A stretch of DNA of 64,000 nt from Ralstonia sp. UBA689. Lineage in GTDB: Bacteria; Pseudomonadota; Gammaproteobacteria; Burkholderiales; Burkholderiaceae. How positions within the stretch are numbered: the first letter of the stretch is position 1; every line of letters starts with the position of its first letter. The stretch is from positions 62,001-126,000 of the forward strand of contig NZ_DBMV01000042.1 in the NCBI RefSeq assembly GCF_002298975.1, written 5' to 3'. Made by a program: the position numbers and the translations under genes. The notes beneath the pieces were generated by a model that did no database searches, had not been told where the DNA came from, and saw only the letters and a program-made list of their open reading frames with translations. Positions 23,657 through 31,950 of this stretch are shown in pieces.

Positions 23657-23692
23657 ACAACGCCCCGGTTGGCATGGCCACCGGGGCGTTGT
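23657..23692. terminator. Strong hairpin between decayed and intact genes
   Basis: Perfect 13-bp arms ACAACGCCCCGGT/ACCGGGGCGTTGT with a 10-base loop. There is no clear T-run, but the fold is strong enough to insulate the following gene; it probably was the terminator of the lost GGDEF gene. Confidence 0.5.
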
Positions 23693-23825
23693 CATGTGGC
23701 TGGTCCATGTCGTTGTGCCATGGCGAATGCCACATCGACGCACACCTTCTCCAACCCGACACTGCCTGCACGGCATCGGCTGCCGTGATTCTACGTTCAA
23801 GCGGTGTACTTACTGGAGAAGGGTC

Positions 23826-24281
23826 ATGATTGTTCAGTTCATTGAAGGCTTCTTTCGCGCCAATGCCGCGCGCATGGCCGCAGCGACGGCCTCGGGCGCG
23901 CTGTGGGAAATCTGGTTGCAGGTTGAGTTTGCATTGGCGATGCAGCAGAACAACATCAGCTTTGCGCGTGAGGTACCGTACGGCGACGGCACCAAGCGCA
24001 CAGTGGACTTCATCGTCCGTCCGCCTCAACAGGAACCGTTCTACGCGATCGAGTTCAAGATCGAGAGCCCGACCAACGCCGGCAAGGCCATCGCCGCGCG
24101 TTTGCTGACCGATGTGGAGAAGCTGAAGAACTATGCGCACGGCCCGCTGGCCGGCAAGTTTGCGATTGCCGTGGCGTACAGCGCGGAAGGGCACAAGGCC
24201 CTGACGGAAGCGGCCGCCGCAAACAAGGGACAGTACGCGCAGATTTCGCCGGCAATCGGCGTGGCGCTGGTGCCAGTCTGA
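23826..24281 (+). CDS. Stand-alone PD-(D/E)XK-type protein
   Basis: The protein has 151 residues from an ATG preceded by AGAAGGG. The candidate catalytic core is Asp61 in T-V-D-F-I-V-R-P and Glu76-x-Lys78 in Y-A-I-E-F-K-I, with a hydrophobic strand between and a helical N-terminus. This spacing fits the PD-(D/E)XK nuclease fold. It lies alone between hairpins, with no methylase or helicase next to it. It could be a nuclease effector, an immunity-associated nuclease or an inactive fold; I do not know the family. Confidence 0.6.
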   Translation: MIVQFIEGFFRANAARMAAATASGALWEIWLQVEFALAMQQNNISFAREVPYGDGTKRTVDFIVRPPQQEPFYAIEFKIESPTNAGKAIAARLLTDVEKLKNYAHGPLAGKFAIAVAYSAEGHKALTEAAAANKGQYAQISPAIGVALVPV

Positions 24282-24292
24282 GCACGGTGTTG

Positions 24293-24321
24293 GCACCTCG
24301 GCGCATTGGCCGCCGAGGTGC
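24293..24321. terminator. Hairpin between convergent genes
   Basis: Perfect 11-bp arms GCACCTCGGCG/CGCCGAGGTGC around a 7-base loop, between two convergent stops. It lacks a T-tail and may work as a shared 3' end structure. Confidence 0.5.
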
Positions 24322-24353
24322 GAGATGTCATGGCGCGGTGGTCGCCTGAGCCG

Positions 24354-25778
24354 TCAGTAGCCCCACACCTGCATTTCGTCCAGCGAGTAGCCCCACTGCG
24401 TGGCGCGCTGCGTACCGTACATGCGCACGTAGCGGCCGCTGCCAGAAAGGTTCGAAAGCACTGCGTGGCCGTACGCCATGCCGTTGGATGTCGAATAGAT
24501 GTTGGTCCAGTTCACACCATCCTTCGACGTCTGGATCGAGTAGACCTTGGCGCCGGCATCCCAGTACAGGTCGATGCCGTTGATGGTGCGGGTGGTGCCC
24601 AGGTCCACCATCAGCCACTGCGTGCCGGCGGCGCTGCCTTCGATTGAATCCCAGCGCGTGGTGGTGTTGCCGTCAAACGCGTTGGCGGGGCCGAGGCTGC
24701 TGTTGTAGCTGGACGACGCATAGGCCGGCTTGCCCTGCGAGAGCAGCACCGTCTGCTGTGCGGCGACCGTTGCCGTGGCGCCCCCCGCGTAGTAGTTCGA
24801 GCCGAGCTTGGCCTTGGTTGTGTCCGAGTTCACGCCAAACTGCGAGAGGCTCCAGCGTTGACCCGTGCTCGCGTCACCCAGGTAGAGCTGATAGCCGCCG
24901 GCCGTGGTGGACGAGAAGAACACATAGTTCGTGCCATTTACGGGGGAGGGGTCAGAGTTGTTGCTGTTGCAGTCGTTGAGCGAGAGCTGGTTGGGCGTAT
25001 CGCCCGGGTTGATCTTGATGTAGATCTGGTCAGCCTGGCTGGTGGCGTCATGCCAGCGGGCGTAGAAGACGGTGCCGTCTGCGCGTACGATCGGGTAGTA
25101 CGTCGCCAGGCCCGCCGGCGTGTCGAATGCCACCTTGCTCGTGCTGCCGATGGTCTGCTTGTACAGACCCATGTTGGCGCCCGTGCCGGTGGCGTAGTAC
25201 ACCGCGGTGCTGTCGGGTGTCGGGAAGGGCATCGAGTCTTCAAGGGTCGGTGCCGTGCGCGTCAGGTTGACGGTGGACGTGAACACCGGGCCAGAACTCG
25301 TGTACGACAGTGCAGCCTGCATGACGTCGCCGTTCTGCTTGAAGAACAACGATTTGCCGTCGGCGCTGAACTTCGGGTCTTCATTGCGCGTCTGGCCGGT
25401 GCTGTTGGTCAGGTTGATCGGCAGGTTGTTCGTGCCGACCTGCCAGAAGAACACGTTCCACGCATTGTTGGTGATGCCCATGAAGGCCAGCCACTTGCCG
25501 TCGGGGCTGAACACCGCGTTCATCGGGTCCTGGATGCCCCAGGCAGGTTGCGACACCTGCTTGAGCGTGCGCGCAGCGAAGTCGTAGATGAAGATCTGGC
25601 TGGTGCCGTCGCCGTAGTTCACGTAGCTGTGGTATGCGAGCTTGCCGGTCAGGCTGGCCGGGAAGGTGCTGTTGGATTGCGTGGGCGGGTTAACCACGCA
25701 GTTGGCCTGGGTTGCGGCCGAGAACAGGGCAAACGTTGTGCCGACAGCGAGAGACAGAGAGAGCAGTTGGGTGCGCAT
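24354..25778 (-). CDS. Secreted TolB-like propeller protein with F5/8 type C domain
   Basis: The protein has 474 residues with a signal peptide ending T-Q-A. Residues of about 40-320 form WD40/TolB-type blades (N-A-V-F-S-P-D-G-K-W-L-A-F-M-G, D-P-K-F-S-A-D-G-K-S-L-F-F). Residues of about 345-474 are a discoidin/CBM32 domain (A-N-A-F-D-G-N-T-T-T-R-W-D, Q-W-L-M-V-D-L-G). This suggests an exported carbohydrate- or surface-binding protein. AGGAAG precedes the ATG. No export system is adjacent. Confidence 0.85.
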   Translation of the reverse strand: MRTQLLSLSLAVGTTFALFSAATQANCVVNPPTQSNSTFPASLTGKLAYHSYVNYGDGTSQIFIYDFAARTLKQVSQPAWGIQDPMNAVFSPDGKWLAFMGITNNAWNVFFWQVGTNNLPINLTNSTGQTRNEDPKFSADGKSLFFKQNGDVMQAALSYTSSGPVFTSTVNLTRTAPTLEDSMPFPTPDSTAVYYATGTGANMGLYKQTIGSTSKVAFDTPAGLATYYPIVRADGTVFYARWHDATSQADQIYIKINPGDTPNQLSLNDCNSNNSDPSPVNGTNYVFFSSTTAGGYQLYLGDASTGQRWSLSQFGVNSDTTKAKLGSNYYAGGATATVAAQQTVLLSQGKPAYASSSYNSSLGPANAFDGNTTTRWDSIEGSAAGTQWLMVDLGTTRTINGIDLYWDAGAKVYSIQTSKDGVNWTNIYSTSNGMAYGHAVLSNLSGSGRYVRMYGTQRATQWGYSLDEMQVWGY

Positions 25779-26353
25779 GAGGGTGCTTCCTAAGCAAGTT
25801 GGGTCAATGGCGGATGGCCGCTGCAGTAGGTCAACAGACCTCGTCCTCCGTCACATCGCCGGTGTTCAGGCAAAGCTCCGCCATCTCGGGGCGGGATGCC
25901 GCCAGCGAGTGAAAGGAGCGCCACAAACCGGGAGGAGTGACGAGGCGATGAAGACGCGCCAAAAAACCCTGTTGCTTCGTACCGTCGTGCTTGTTGTCGG
26001 GGCTTCGACTACATCGAAAAGGCGAGTCGCGGGCGAGACTGTACGGGCTTCGCGCGCAATTCGGTAGCGTGAGAAGCCGGCGCTTTTGCCGCCAAATCGG
26101 CTTTCAGTTTTCGACACGGGCGCCCGCCGCCACATGCGCGTGTAAAAGTGACACGCGCGATTGCCGCAACGTCGATTGCGCTGCACGCGGCCGCTTCGGA
26201 TTGTCATTTTTACCGCGGCGATTTGTCGCTTAGTTGAGGTGCGCGGCTTGCTATGGATTGCGCCTTCGTGTCGTCACCCGCGCACGCATTGCGCACGGAG
26301 TTGCGACAATGCGCGGAACGTCACGCCACACCGCTGGAGCAGCGAGAGCCGAC
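25779..26353. other. Intergenic region between divergent genes
   Basis: No supported gene. It holds two inverted 13-base elements, TGTAAAAGTGACA (26141-26153) and TGTCATTTTTACC (26202-26214), which match at 11 of 13 positions as inverted copies. They lie about 140-210 bases before the dehydratase ATG and could be regulator sites. Confidence 0.35.
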
Positions 26354-27514
26354 ATGCATATCACCGACATCCGCGAGCAGGCCATCCCGGTTTCCCGCTA
26401 TGACGATCCGTTCATCCCGTCAGGCGGACTGACGACAAGCCTTGTGGCCGTCACGACCGATGTGCTGCGCGACGGCAAGCCAGTGGTTGGTTACGGCTAC
26501 GCGTCGGTCGGCCGCTTTGCGCAGGGTGGGCTGATTCGCGAGCGCTTTGCACCGCGCCTGCTGGCAGCGGCGCCCGGCAGCCTGGCCGATGATGCGGGCA
26601 TCAACCTCGACCCCTTCCGTGCATGGCACACGATGATGGCCGGCGAGAAACCAGGCGGCCACGGCGAGCGCTGCATCGCTGTCGGTACATTGGACATGGC
26701 GGTCTGGGATGCCGCCGCAAAGATCGCCGGCCTGCCGCTGCACGCCTTCATGGCGCAGCGATTGGGAACGACCGTGCAGCCACGCGTGCGCGTCTACGCG
26801 GGCGGCGGTTATCGCTATCCGCATGACGATCTCGCGCGCTTGTCCGATGAGATGTGCCGCTGTGCAGACCTCGGTTTCACGCACGCCAAGATCAAGATCG
26901 GCGGCGCGGGGCTGGATGCGGATTGCCGGCGCATCGAGGCGGCCGCCGCACGGTTGTCCGACACCGCGCACCTCGCCGTCGATGCCATGAATCTGTACGA
27001 CGCGAGCACTGCGTTGCAGGCGGCGTCGGTGCTGGCGCCTTGGGGGCTCTGGTGGTTCGAAGACCTGTGCGATCCGCTGGACTTCGCCACGCATGTGCGC
27101 GTGGCCGAGGTGTATGCGCCGCCGATTGCCGCGGGCGAGGCGCTCTTCTCACAGGCCGAGGCGCGCCTGCTCGACCAGTACGGCGGCCTGCGCCGGCAAC
27201 GCGACGTGCTGGTGTTCGATCCAGTGCATTGCTACGGCATACCGGGCTACCTGCGCATTATCGAAACCATGACCGCCAACGGCTGGCCGCGCCACGCGTT
27301 CTGGCCGCATGGCGGGCACCTCTTTGCGCTGCATGTGACAGCGGCGCTCGGGCTGGGCGGTGCAGAGGTCAGCCCGTTTGCTTTCGCACCATTTCGCGGC
27401 CTGGCCGATGGCGCGCGCGCCGATGCCGGCTATGCGGCGTTGCCCCACGCGCCGGGCATCGGCTTCGAGACGCATGCGGAGGCGTGGCGCGTGTTCCGGC
27501 AGGCTCTTGGGTGA
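26354..27514 (+). CDS. Enolase-superfamily dehydratase, TarD-like
   Basis: The protein has 386 residues. The N-terminal cap has T-T-S-L-V-A-V-T-T-D-V and Q-G-G-L-I-R-E-R-F-A, as in Bradyrhizobium D(-)-tartrate dehydratase. The barrel has K-I-K-I-G-G (KxK base), metal ligands in V-D-A-M-N, W-F-E-D-L and A-G-E-A-L-F, and W-P-H-G-G-H with the general-acid His. Predicted reaction: D-tartrate to oxaloacetate plus water. A related sugar-acid substrate is possible. No transporter is adjacent. Confidence 0.82.
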   Translation: MHITDIREQAIPVSRYDDPFIPSGGLTTSLVAVTTDVLRDGKPVVGYGYASVGRFAQGGLIRERFAPRLLAAAPGSLADDAGINLDPFRAWHTMMAGEKPGGHGERCIAVGTLDMAVWDAAAKIAGLPLHAFMAQRLGTTVQPRVRVYAGGGYRYPHDDLARLSDEMCRCADLGFTHAKIKIGGAGLDADCRRIEAAAARLSDTAHLAVDAMNLYDASTALQAASVLAPWGLWWFEDLCDPLDFATHVRVAEVYAPPIAAGEALFSQAEARLLDQYGGLRRQRDVLVFDPVHCYGIPGYLRIIETMTANGWPRHAFWPHGGHLFALHVTAALGLGGAEVSPFAFAPFRGLADGARADAGYAALPHAPGIGFETHAEAWRVFRQALG

Positions 27515-27521
27515 GCGGGCC

Positions 27522-28400
27522 TCAGACGGACGGTGAGGTGATGGCACGCAGGTCAAGCCCGCGCCGAAACCATTGCAGATGATGCTCGGCGGATGCCATC
27601 GCATCTTGAGCACCCGGCTGCGAGCTCGCCATGTGCAAGGCCAGTCGGTCGCGCAGTGTTGGATTGTCGAGGATGGCGATGCACTGCGCGTAGGCCTCGG
27701 CGCCGGCTACGGCAGCTACGTCCTTGCCCAACAGTGCCATGCCGGCCAGATCGAGGTTGTAGTCCGCCGCTTCGAGTAGATTGATCTCGGCTTCATAGAG
27801 CCGATGCAGATTGCCGGCGTGTGCGTAGTGACGCAGGAGGAACTGCAGGTCTTCGGCATCCTTGGCGTGCTCCAGGCCGCGCGCCCTCCAGGCGATCAGC
27901 TTGAGGACGGCAAGGCCAGCCAACGAGGCCACGCGCACCCGCAGGTTGGGCGAAACCTCGACCTCCACGGCAGCCTGCCAGGCATCGGCATAGCCCGCGA
28001 CGTTCAGCATCACAGCCATGTCGGGCGGCCACTTGATCGTGGCGGGAGGCCCTTCTACGCCGCCAAATGGGATCAGGTCGATCGGCGTGGCAAAGCCGTT
28101 GCCCGTTGCTCGGTAGTACAACCGGTGTCCGCCGTCGGAGCTTGCGCTGAAGCCCTCGGTGGCTAGCAGGCGCTGCCGGACAGTTTCGAATTGCGCCCAG
28201 TCCTGCAGGGCGATGGCGAAATCCACATCGAGCGTCGCTCGCCCGGTCGAGATGCCGAACACATGCGAGAGCAGGATATCGCGCGCGGTGGCGCCGATGA
28301 CGAAGAGCGGCCATTGCTGCGGAGCGGCGACGTTGTGGACGGCCCCGAGCGCGGCCAGTACGGTGGGGTCCAGCGGGCGGTCAGCGCGGATCGAATGCAC
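27522..28400 (-). CDS. AbiEii-type nucleotidyltransferase (type IV TA toxin)
   Basis: The protein has 292 residues from a GTG with AAGGAGG upstream, inside the end of the partner gene. The nucleotidyltransferase signature is G-A-T-A-R-D-I-L-L, then G-R-A-T-L-D-V-D-F-A-I with Asp58 and Asp60. This is the COG4849 relative of AbiEii toxins, which transfer nucleotides to cellular RNA targets and cause abortive infection. The 20-base overlap ties it to the antitoxin. Whether it is toxic is untested. Confidence 0.78.
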   Translation of the reverse strand: MHSIRADRPLDPTVLAALGAVHNVAAPQQWPLFVIGATARDILLSHVFGISTGRATLDVDFAIALQDWAQFETVRQRLLATEGFSASSDGGHRLYYRATGNGFATPIDLIPFGGVEGPPATIKWPPDMAVMLNVAGYADAWQAAVEVEVSPNLRVRVASLAGLAVLKLIAWRARGLEHAKDAEDLQFLLRHYAHAGNLHRLYEAEINLLEAADYNLDLAGMALLGKDVAAVAGAEAYAQCIAILDNPTLRDRLALHMASSQPGAQDAMASAEHHLQWFRRGLDLRAITSPSV

Positions 28401-29451
28401 GGGCGATGTCCTCCTTGCGGATGAGGCTGGCGGCCTCCAGGTTGCGCGGGTTCATGCTGGCGATGAGGTCCGCATAGACGAGGATGGGCGGGGCGATGGC
28501 GCTCTCTGCAGGTGTGTCGGGGGGGAGTTGCCAGAACCGCTCCAGCAGCTCGATGGGGCCGTTTGCTTGCGCCTGGAGTTGATGGGTGCTGGCCAGTTCG
28601 CGCAACGTGTCGCGCATGGCGTCCGGTTCGACATAGAGGGTCTGCGTGGCGGGCTTGAGGTAGCCGGTCATGCGTGCAGCGGCCACTTCTCCGCCCCAGC
28701 TTGCATGCAACCCATCCAGGCGGGCGTGTTCCCACCATGCCGGGTCGCGCGCCCGGAACCGGCGTGCGTGCAGCTTGGGGCGGAGCACGGTCGGGTAGCT
28801 GGCGACCCACTCGTCGAGCACGCGTTCCGGCGCGGCCCAGCGCCGCCCTTTGGGCGATTCGATCAGCAGGCCGCGCGCGGCCAGGTCGGCAAATACGGCC
28901 CCGACCGAGCCGAGCGCGATGCCTGCGGCTTGTGCAATATCCCGATAGGACGCCTGCAGCAGTGCGGGTGCCGAAAGCAGTGCGAACGTCATGCGCAGTG
29001 CGGTGGCATTGCCGGCGCTGCGTTGGACGGTGCGCGGTTGGAGGCCGCTTGGCTTGCGCCCGTTCACAAAGACATACAGACCGTCAGCGCACAGATAGGC
29101 ATTGCCTGCGGTATCGATGAACTGCAGTCCGAGCTGCCGGCTGTGCTCGGCCAGTTGTGGGCTGAGATGCTGCGTGACCAGCAAGCCGGCTCCGGCTTGC
29201 TCGGCCAGTTGCGCATGCACGAGCGCCAGTGTGGCTGCTCGGTCTACCGTGCGTTTGCATTCGACAAGGTAGCGATGCTTCCGGCCGCCGGCGGTCAGGT
29301 CGACGATGGCGTCGGCACGCCGCGCTCGCCCGTCGGTGCGCGGCTCGGTTGTCTCGACGCGGCTGGTGATGCCGGTGGTCTCGGCCAGCGCGTTGAGCGC
29401 TGCATCGACTACCTCGCGTTCTCGGTGGAGAAGTTCATGTCGTGTAGCCAT
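28381..29451 (-). CDS. AbiEi-type antitoxin and repressor
   Basis: The protein has 356 residues. The N-terminal about 140 residues resemble a restriction-endonuclease-like fold (V-E-C-K-R-T-V near residue 65). A winged-helix segment follows (Y-R-D-I-A-Q-A-A-G-I-A-L-G-S-V). The C-terminal half is the domain of COG4861 proteins annotated as type IV AbiEi antitoxins. It should neutralise the nucleotidyltransferase without direct binding and repress its own promoter. Two matching palindromes lie immediately upstream. Confidence 0.78.
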   Translation of the reverse strand: MATRHELLHREREVVDAALNALAETTGITSRVETTEPRTDGRARRADAIVDLTAGGRKHRYLVECKRTVDRAATLALVHAQLAEQAGAGLLVTQHLSPQLAEHSRQLGLQFIDTAGNAYLCADGLYVFVNGRKPSGLQPRTVQRSAGNATALRMTFALLSAPALLQASYRDIAQAAGIALGSVGAVFADLAARGLLIESPKGRRWAAPERVLDEWVASYPTVLRPKLHARRFRARDPAWWEHARLDGLHASWGGEVAAARMTGYLKPATQTLYVEPDAMRDTLRELASTHQLQAQANGPIELLERFWQLPPDTPAESAIAPPILVYADLIASMNPRNLEAASLIRKEDIARAFDPR

Positions 29452-29478
29452 AAGTGCGCTTGTTCATTCTTCTTGTGT

Positions 29479-29495
29479 GTTCACGAAGCGTGAAC
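29479..29495. promoter_or_regulatory. AbiE operator 1
   Basis: GTTCACG-AAG-CGTGAAC, perfect 7-bp arms with a 3-base centre, 28 bases from the antitoxin start. Same core as operator 2. Confidence 0.6.
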
Positions 29496-29539
29496 GTGCG
29501 GTAATTATGAACGCCATACCAGTGTTGTTCAATGATTTT

Positions 29540-29564
29540 TGTTGTTCACGTTACGTGAACAACA
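29540..29564. promoter_or_regulatory. AbiE operator 2
   Basis: TGTTGTTCACG-TTA-CGTGAACAACA, perfect 11-bp arms with a 3-base centre. The core GTTCACG-N3-CGTGAAC is shared with operator 1, 61 bases away; extra TTGTTCA half-sites occur near 29459 and 29525. Confidence 0.65.
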
Positions 29565-29997
29565 GGAAATGATGAACATGCGAGCTTCGGGAGTCCGTTG
29601 CACCCATCGTGCATCCTTGTTTCGAGATTCCATACAATCGACGCGTCTTTGCGCAAACGCAGGTGATTATCAGCCGATTTATTCCTGCCTTTACCCAACG
29701 CCGCATTCGAGAAAAAGCACTACCCCAAATTGGCATGCTGCGGCGCGCAAACCGCTGTAGATTTTGTATAGTTCCAACACGCCGCTTCGTGTCTTCAGTG
29801 AGGCGCAAGGCGATGATCAGATCACCGGCACCCCTTGCCTGACGCGGGTTGGCGGCCACAAGCCTGAGCGGGGGGAGCCGCATGCCGTGTTGGCACGCGG
29901 CCATGTTCAGAACGTCAGCAAACGGGACCAGTGATGTGCCACGGGATTATCCGGCGCACGTGGCTGCTGCAATGAGCATATTTGGGAGAACGCTTGG
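29565..29997. other. Intergenic region upstream of the LuxR gene
   Basis: No coding frame with a credible product. Base composition is less GC-rich than around it. I found no clear lux-box palindrome. GGGAGAAC just before 29998 serves as ribosome site of the LuxR gene. Confidence 0.4.
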
Positions 29998-30753
29998 ATG
30001 GGCGCTCGCATTCTATTTACGGAAAACCGGATGACGTCGTGGCGCGCGGAGTTGCTGCGCGAACTGAATACGCTGGATGACGCCGATGCTGCATTTCGCA
30101 GCCTGCACACAGCCGTCAGCCTGCTGGGCTTCGACTACTACGCCTACGCCCTGCGCGCGGCGATCCCAATCACCCGCTTCAATACCGTGGCATGGAGCAA
30201 CTACCCGGAGCGCTGGCGCGAGAGGTACGCCACGCTGGGCTATGCCGCCATCGACCCGGTGCTGCAGTTCGGCCAGCGCTGTGTAAAGCCCATGTTGTGG
30301 CCGGGTATCAGCGATCCGAACGAGCCGTTCTGGGTGGATGCGCGCGAGCACGGGCTCAGCCACGGGTGGTCGCAGACCATGCGTGATCATCGCGGCATCT
30401 TCGGCACGTTCAGCTTGGCACGCAGCGCCGAGCCCATCACCGAAGAAGAACTGGCCGCCATCGAGCCCGAGATGATCTGGCTGGGGCAATTGGCGCACGC
30501 CACCATCAGCAACCTGATGGCGAGCAAGGTGCTGCCCGATGCCGCCGCGCGCCTGAAGGACGTCGAGCGCCAGATCCTGCACTGGACAGCCGAAGGCAAG
30601 ACCGTGGCCGAGGTGGCGGCCATCCTGGAGATGACCGAGCGCAACGTGAGCTTTCATATCCAGAACGCCATCACCAAGCTCAATGCCGCCAACAAGACGC
30701 ATGCCGTGGTCAAGGCGGCGTTGCTGGGGTTGATTCCGGCCACGGGGAGCTAG
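29998..30753 (+). CDS. LuxR-type quorum-sensing receptor (no synthase nearby)
   Basis: The protein has 251 residues; GGGAGAAC supports this ATG, and a second lies at 30031. The autoinducer domain keeps the usual ligand-pocket residues: Y-P-E-R-W-R-E-R-Y, I-D-P-V, P-M-L-W and G-I-F-G-T. The C-terminal GerE helix-turn-helix reads V-A-E-V-A-A-I-L-E-M-T-E-R-N-V-S-F-H-I. No LuxI gene lies in the window, so it behaves as a solo. The biosynthetic operon that ends about 35 bases beyond its stop, on the opposite strand, is its most plausible target. Confidence 0.88.
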   Translation: MGARILFTENRMTSWRAELLRELNTLDDADAAFRSLHTAVSLLGFDYYAYALRAAIPITRFNTVAWSNYPERWRERYATLGYAAIDPVLQFGQRCVKPMLWPGISDPNEPFWVDAREHGLSHGWSQTMRDHRGIFGTFSLARSAEPITEEELAAIEPEMIWLGQLAHATISNLMASKVLPDAAARLKDVERQILHWTAEGKTVAEVAAILEMTERNVSFHIQNAITKLNAANKTHAVVKAALLGLIPATGS

Positions 30754-30789
30754 TCGATCCAACGTTGATCCGATGTCGAACAGGCGCAG

Positions 30790-31932
30790 CTACCGTGCGG
30801 GCCGCATGTGGCCGACATGCGGCCGTGCGCTGCCGGCCCAGCGCCGCATGATGGGCCGCTCGACCAGCGCATACAGCGCCCACGCCAGCAGCAGCGCGGC
30901 ACCGAACTCCGCCACGATCACGCCCAGTGCCACCGGCGTTGCAAATGCCTGCCCGTGCAGCAGGGTCCGCGCGCCGTACAGCACTTCCAGATGCACCATG
31001 TAGAACGCGAACGACACCTCGCCCAGCCACACCATCGTGCGGGAGGCGAGCAGGGTGGGCGTGTCTGCCACATCGGTGGCCGCCACGGCGGTGATGAGCA
31101 GCGCGATCGGCACGATGATCACCGCGTTCAGGCTGTACTGGAACGGCACCACGCGCGCCGCTGCGTAGCCGGCTGCCATGAACAGGAAGGCGGGCAGCAA
31201 GCCAAGCCGCATCCACTGCCCCGTCATCAGGATGCGCGCCATCAGCATGCCGAGCACGAACTCGAACAGCCGCAGCGGCGGAAAGAAATACGCCAGCCAG
31301 AAGCGCAGCTCCGGCAGTGGCCAGCCGGGTGCGACGGGCGAGGCCGGCGTGAGCAGCGTGATGAGCCCCTGCGCGGCCAGGAGCCCCGCCACCGTGGCTG
31401 CAGCCCACAGCCACAACCGTGATGCGGGAATGCGCCGCACCACCGGCAGGATCAGTGGAAACAGCAGATAGAACAGCAGTTCGCTGCACAGCGACCACGA
31501 CACCGCGTTGACGCCGCGTAGCACGGCATCTTCCGGCACCCATGCGTGCACGAGAAACAGGTTGGGCAGCCATACCGCCGGCGGTGTCCCGGGTGCGACC
31601 AGCAGGATCATCGCCACCGCCCACGTGAGCACGTGGTTGGGGTAGATCTTGAGCAGACGCCGCTTGAGGAAGGCTGGCACCGTGTCGGTCGTGCGCGCCG
31701 ACCACGTCAGAACAAAGCCGCTCAGCACGAAGAAGAACGACACGCCCACCCGCCCGCCCACGTTGAACAGGTGGTTGTAGGCGTTGGCCCACTGCGCATC
31801 GGCAAACGGGTTGAACACCACGATCTTCGTGAGCGACCCGTGATACAGGAAGACCAGCATGGCCGCCAGGAAGCGCAGCCCGGTGAGCGACGGCAGCCGG
31901 CTGGCCGCAGGCGTGCGGAGCGTGGGCACCAT
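30790..31932 (-). CDS. Membrane acyltransferase, family 3
   Basis: The protein has 380 residues with about ten membrane helices. It opens L-T-G-L-R-F-L-A-A, has L-V-F-L-Y-H-G with the conserved His, then G-V-S-F-F-F-V-L-S-G-F-V-L. These are marks of OafA/NodX-type acyltransferases, which acylate sugars, glycolipids or secondary metabolites at the inner membrane. It is the last gene of the leftward biosynthetic operon, 18 bases after the monooxygenase, so it may acylate the product on export. Confidence 0.87.
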   Translation of the reverse strand: MVPTLRTPAASRLPSLTGLRFLAAMLVFLYHGSLTKIVVFNPFADAQWANAYNHLFNVGGRVGVSFFFVLSGFVLTWSARTTDTVPAFLKRRLLKIYPNHVLTWAVAMILLVAPGTPPAVWLPNLFLVHAWVPEDAVLRGVNAVSWSLCSELLFYLLFPLILPVVRRIPASRLWLWAAATVAGLLAAQGLITLLTPASPVAPGWPLPELRFWLAYFFPPLRLFEFVLGMLMARILMTGQWMRLGLLPAFLFMAAGYAAARVVPFQYSLNAVIIVPIALLITAVAATDVADTPTLLASRTMVWLGEVSFAFYMVHLEVLYGARTLLHGQAFATPVALGVIVAEFGAALLLAWALYALVERPIMRRWAGSARPHVGHMRPAR

Positions 31933-31950
31933 GAGGGTCTCCTGTGCGGG

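Noticed and set aside
25866..26207. 113-codon frame between the secreted propeller and the dehydratase
   Set aside because: No ribosome site, Arg-rich random-looking product; it covers the presumed regulator sites.
29551..29904. 117-codon minus-strand frame before the LuxR gene
   Set aside because: Overlaps the AbiE operator and lacks a ribosome site; composition is not like neighbouring genes.
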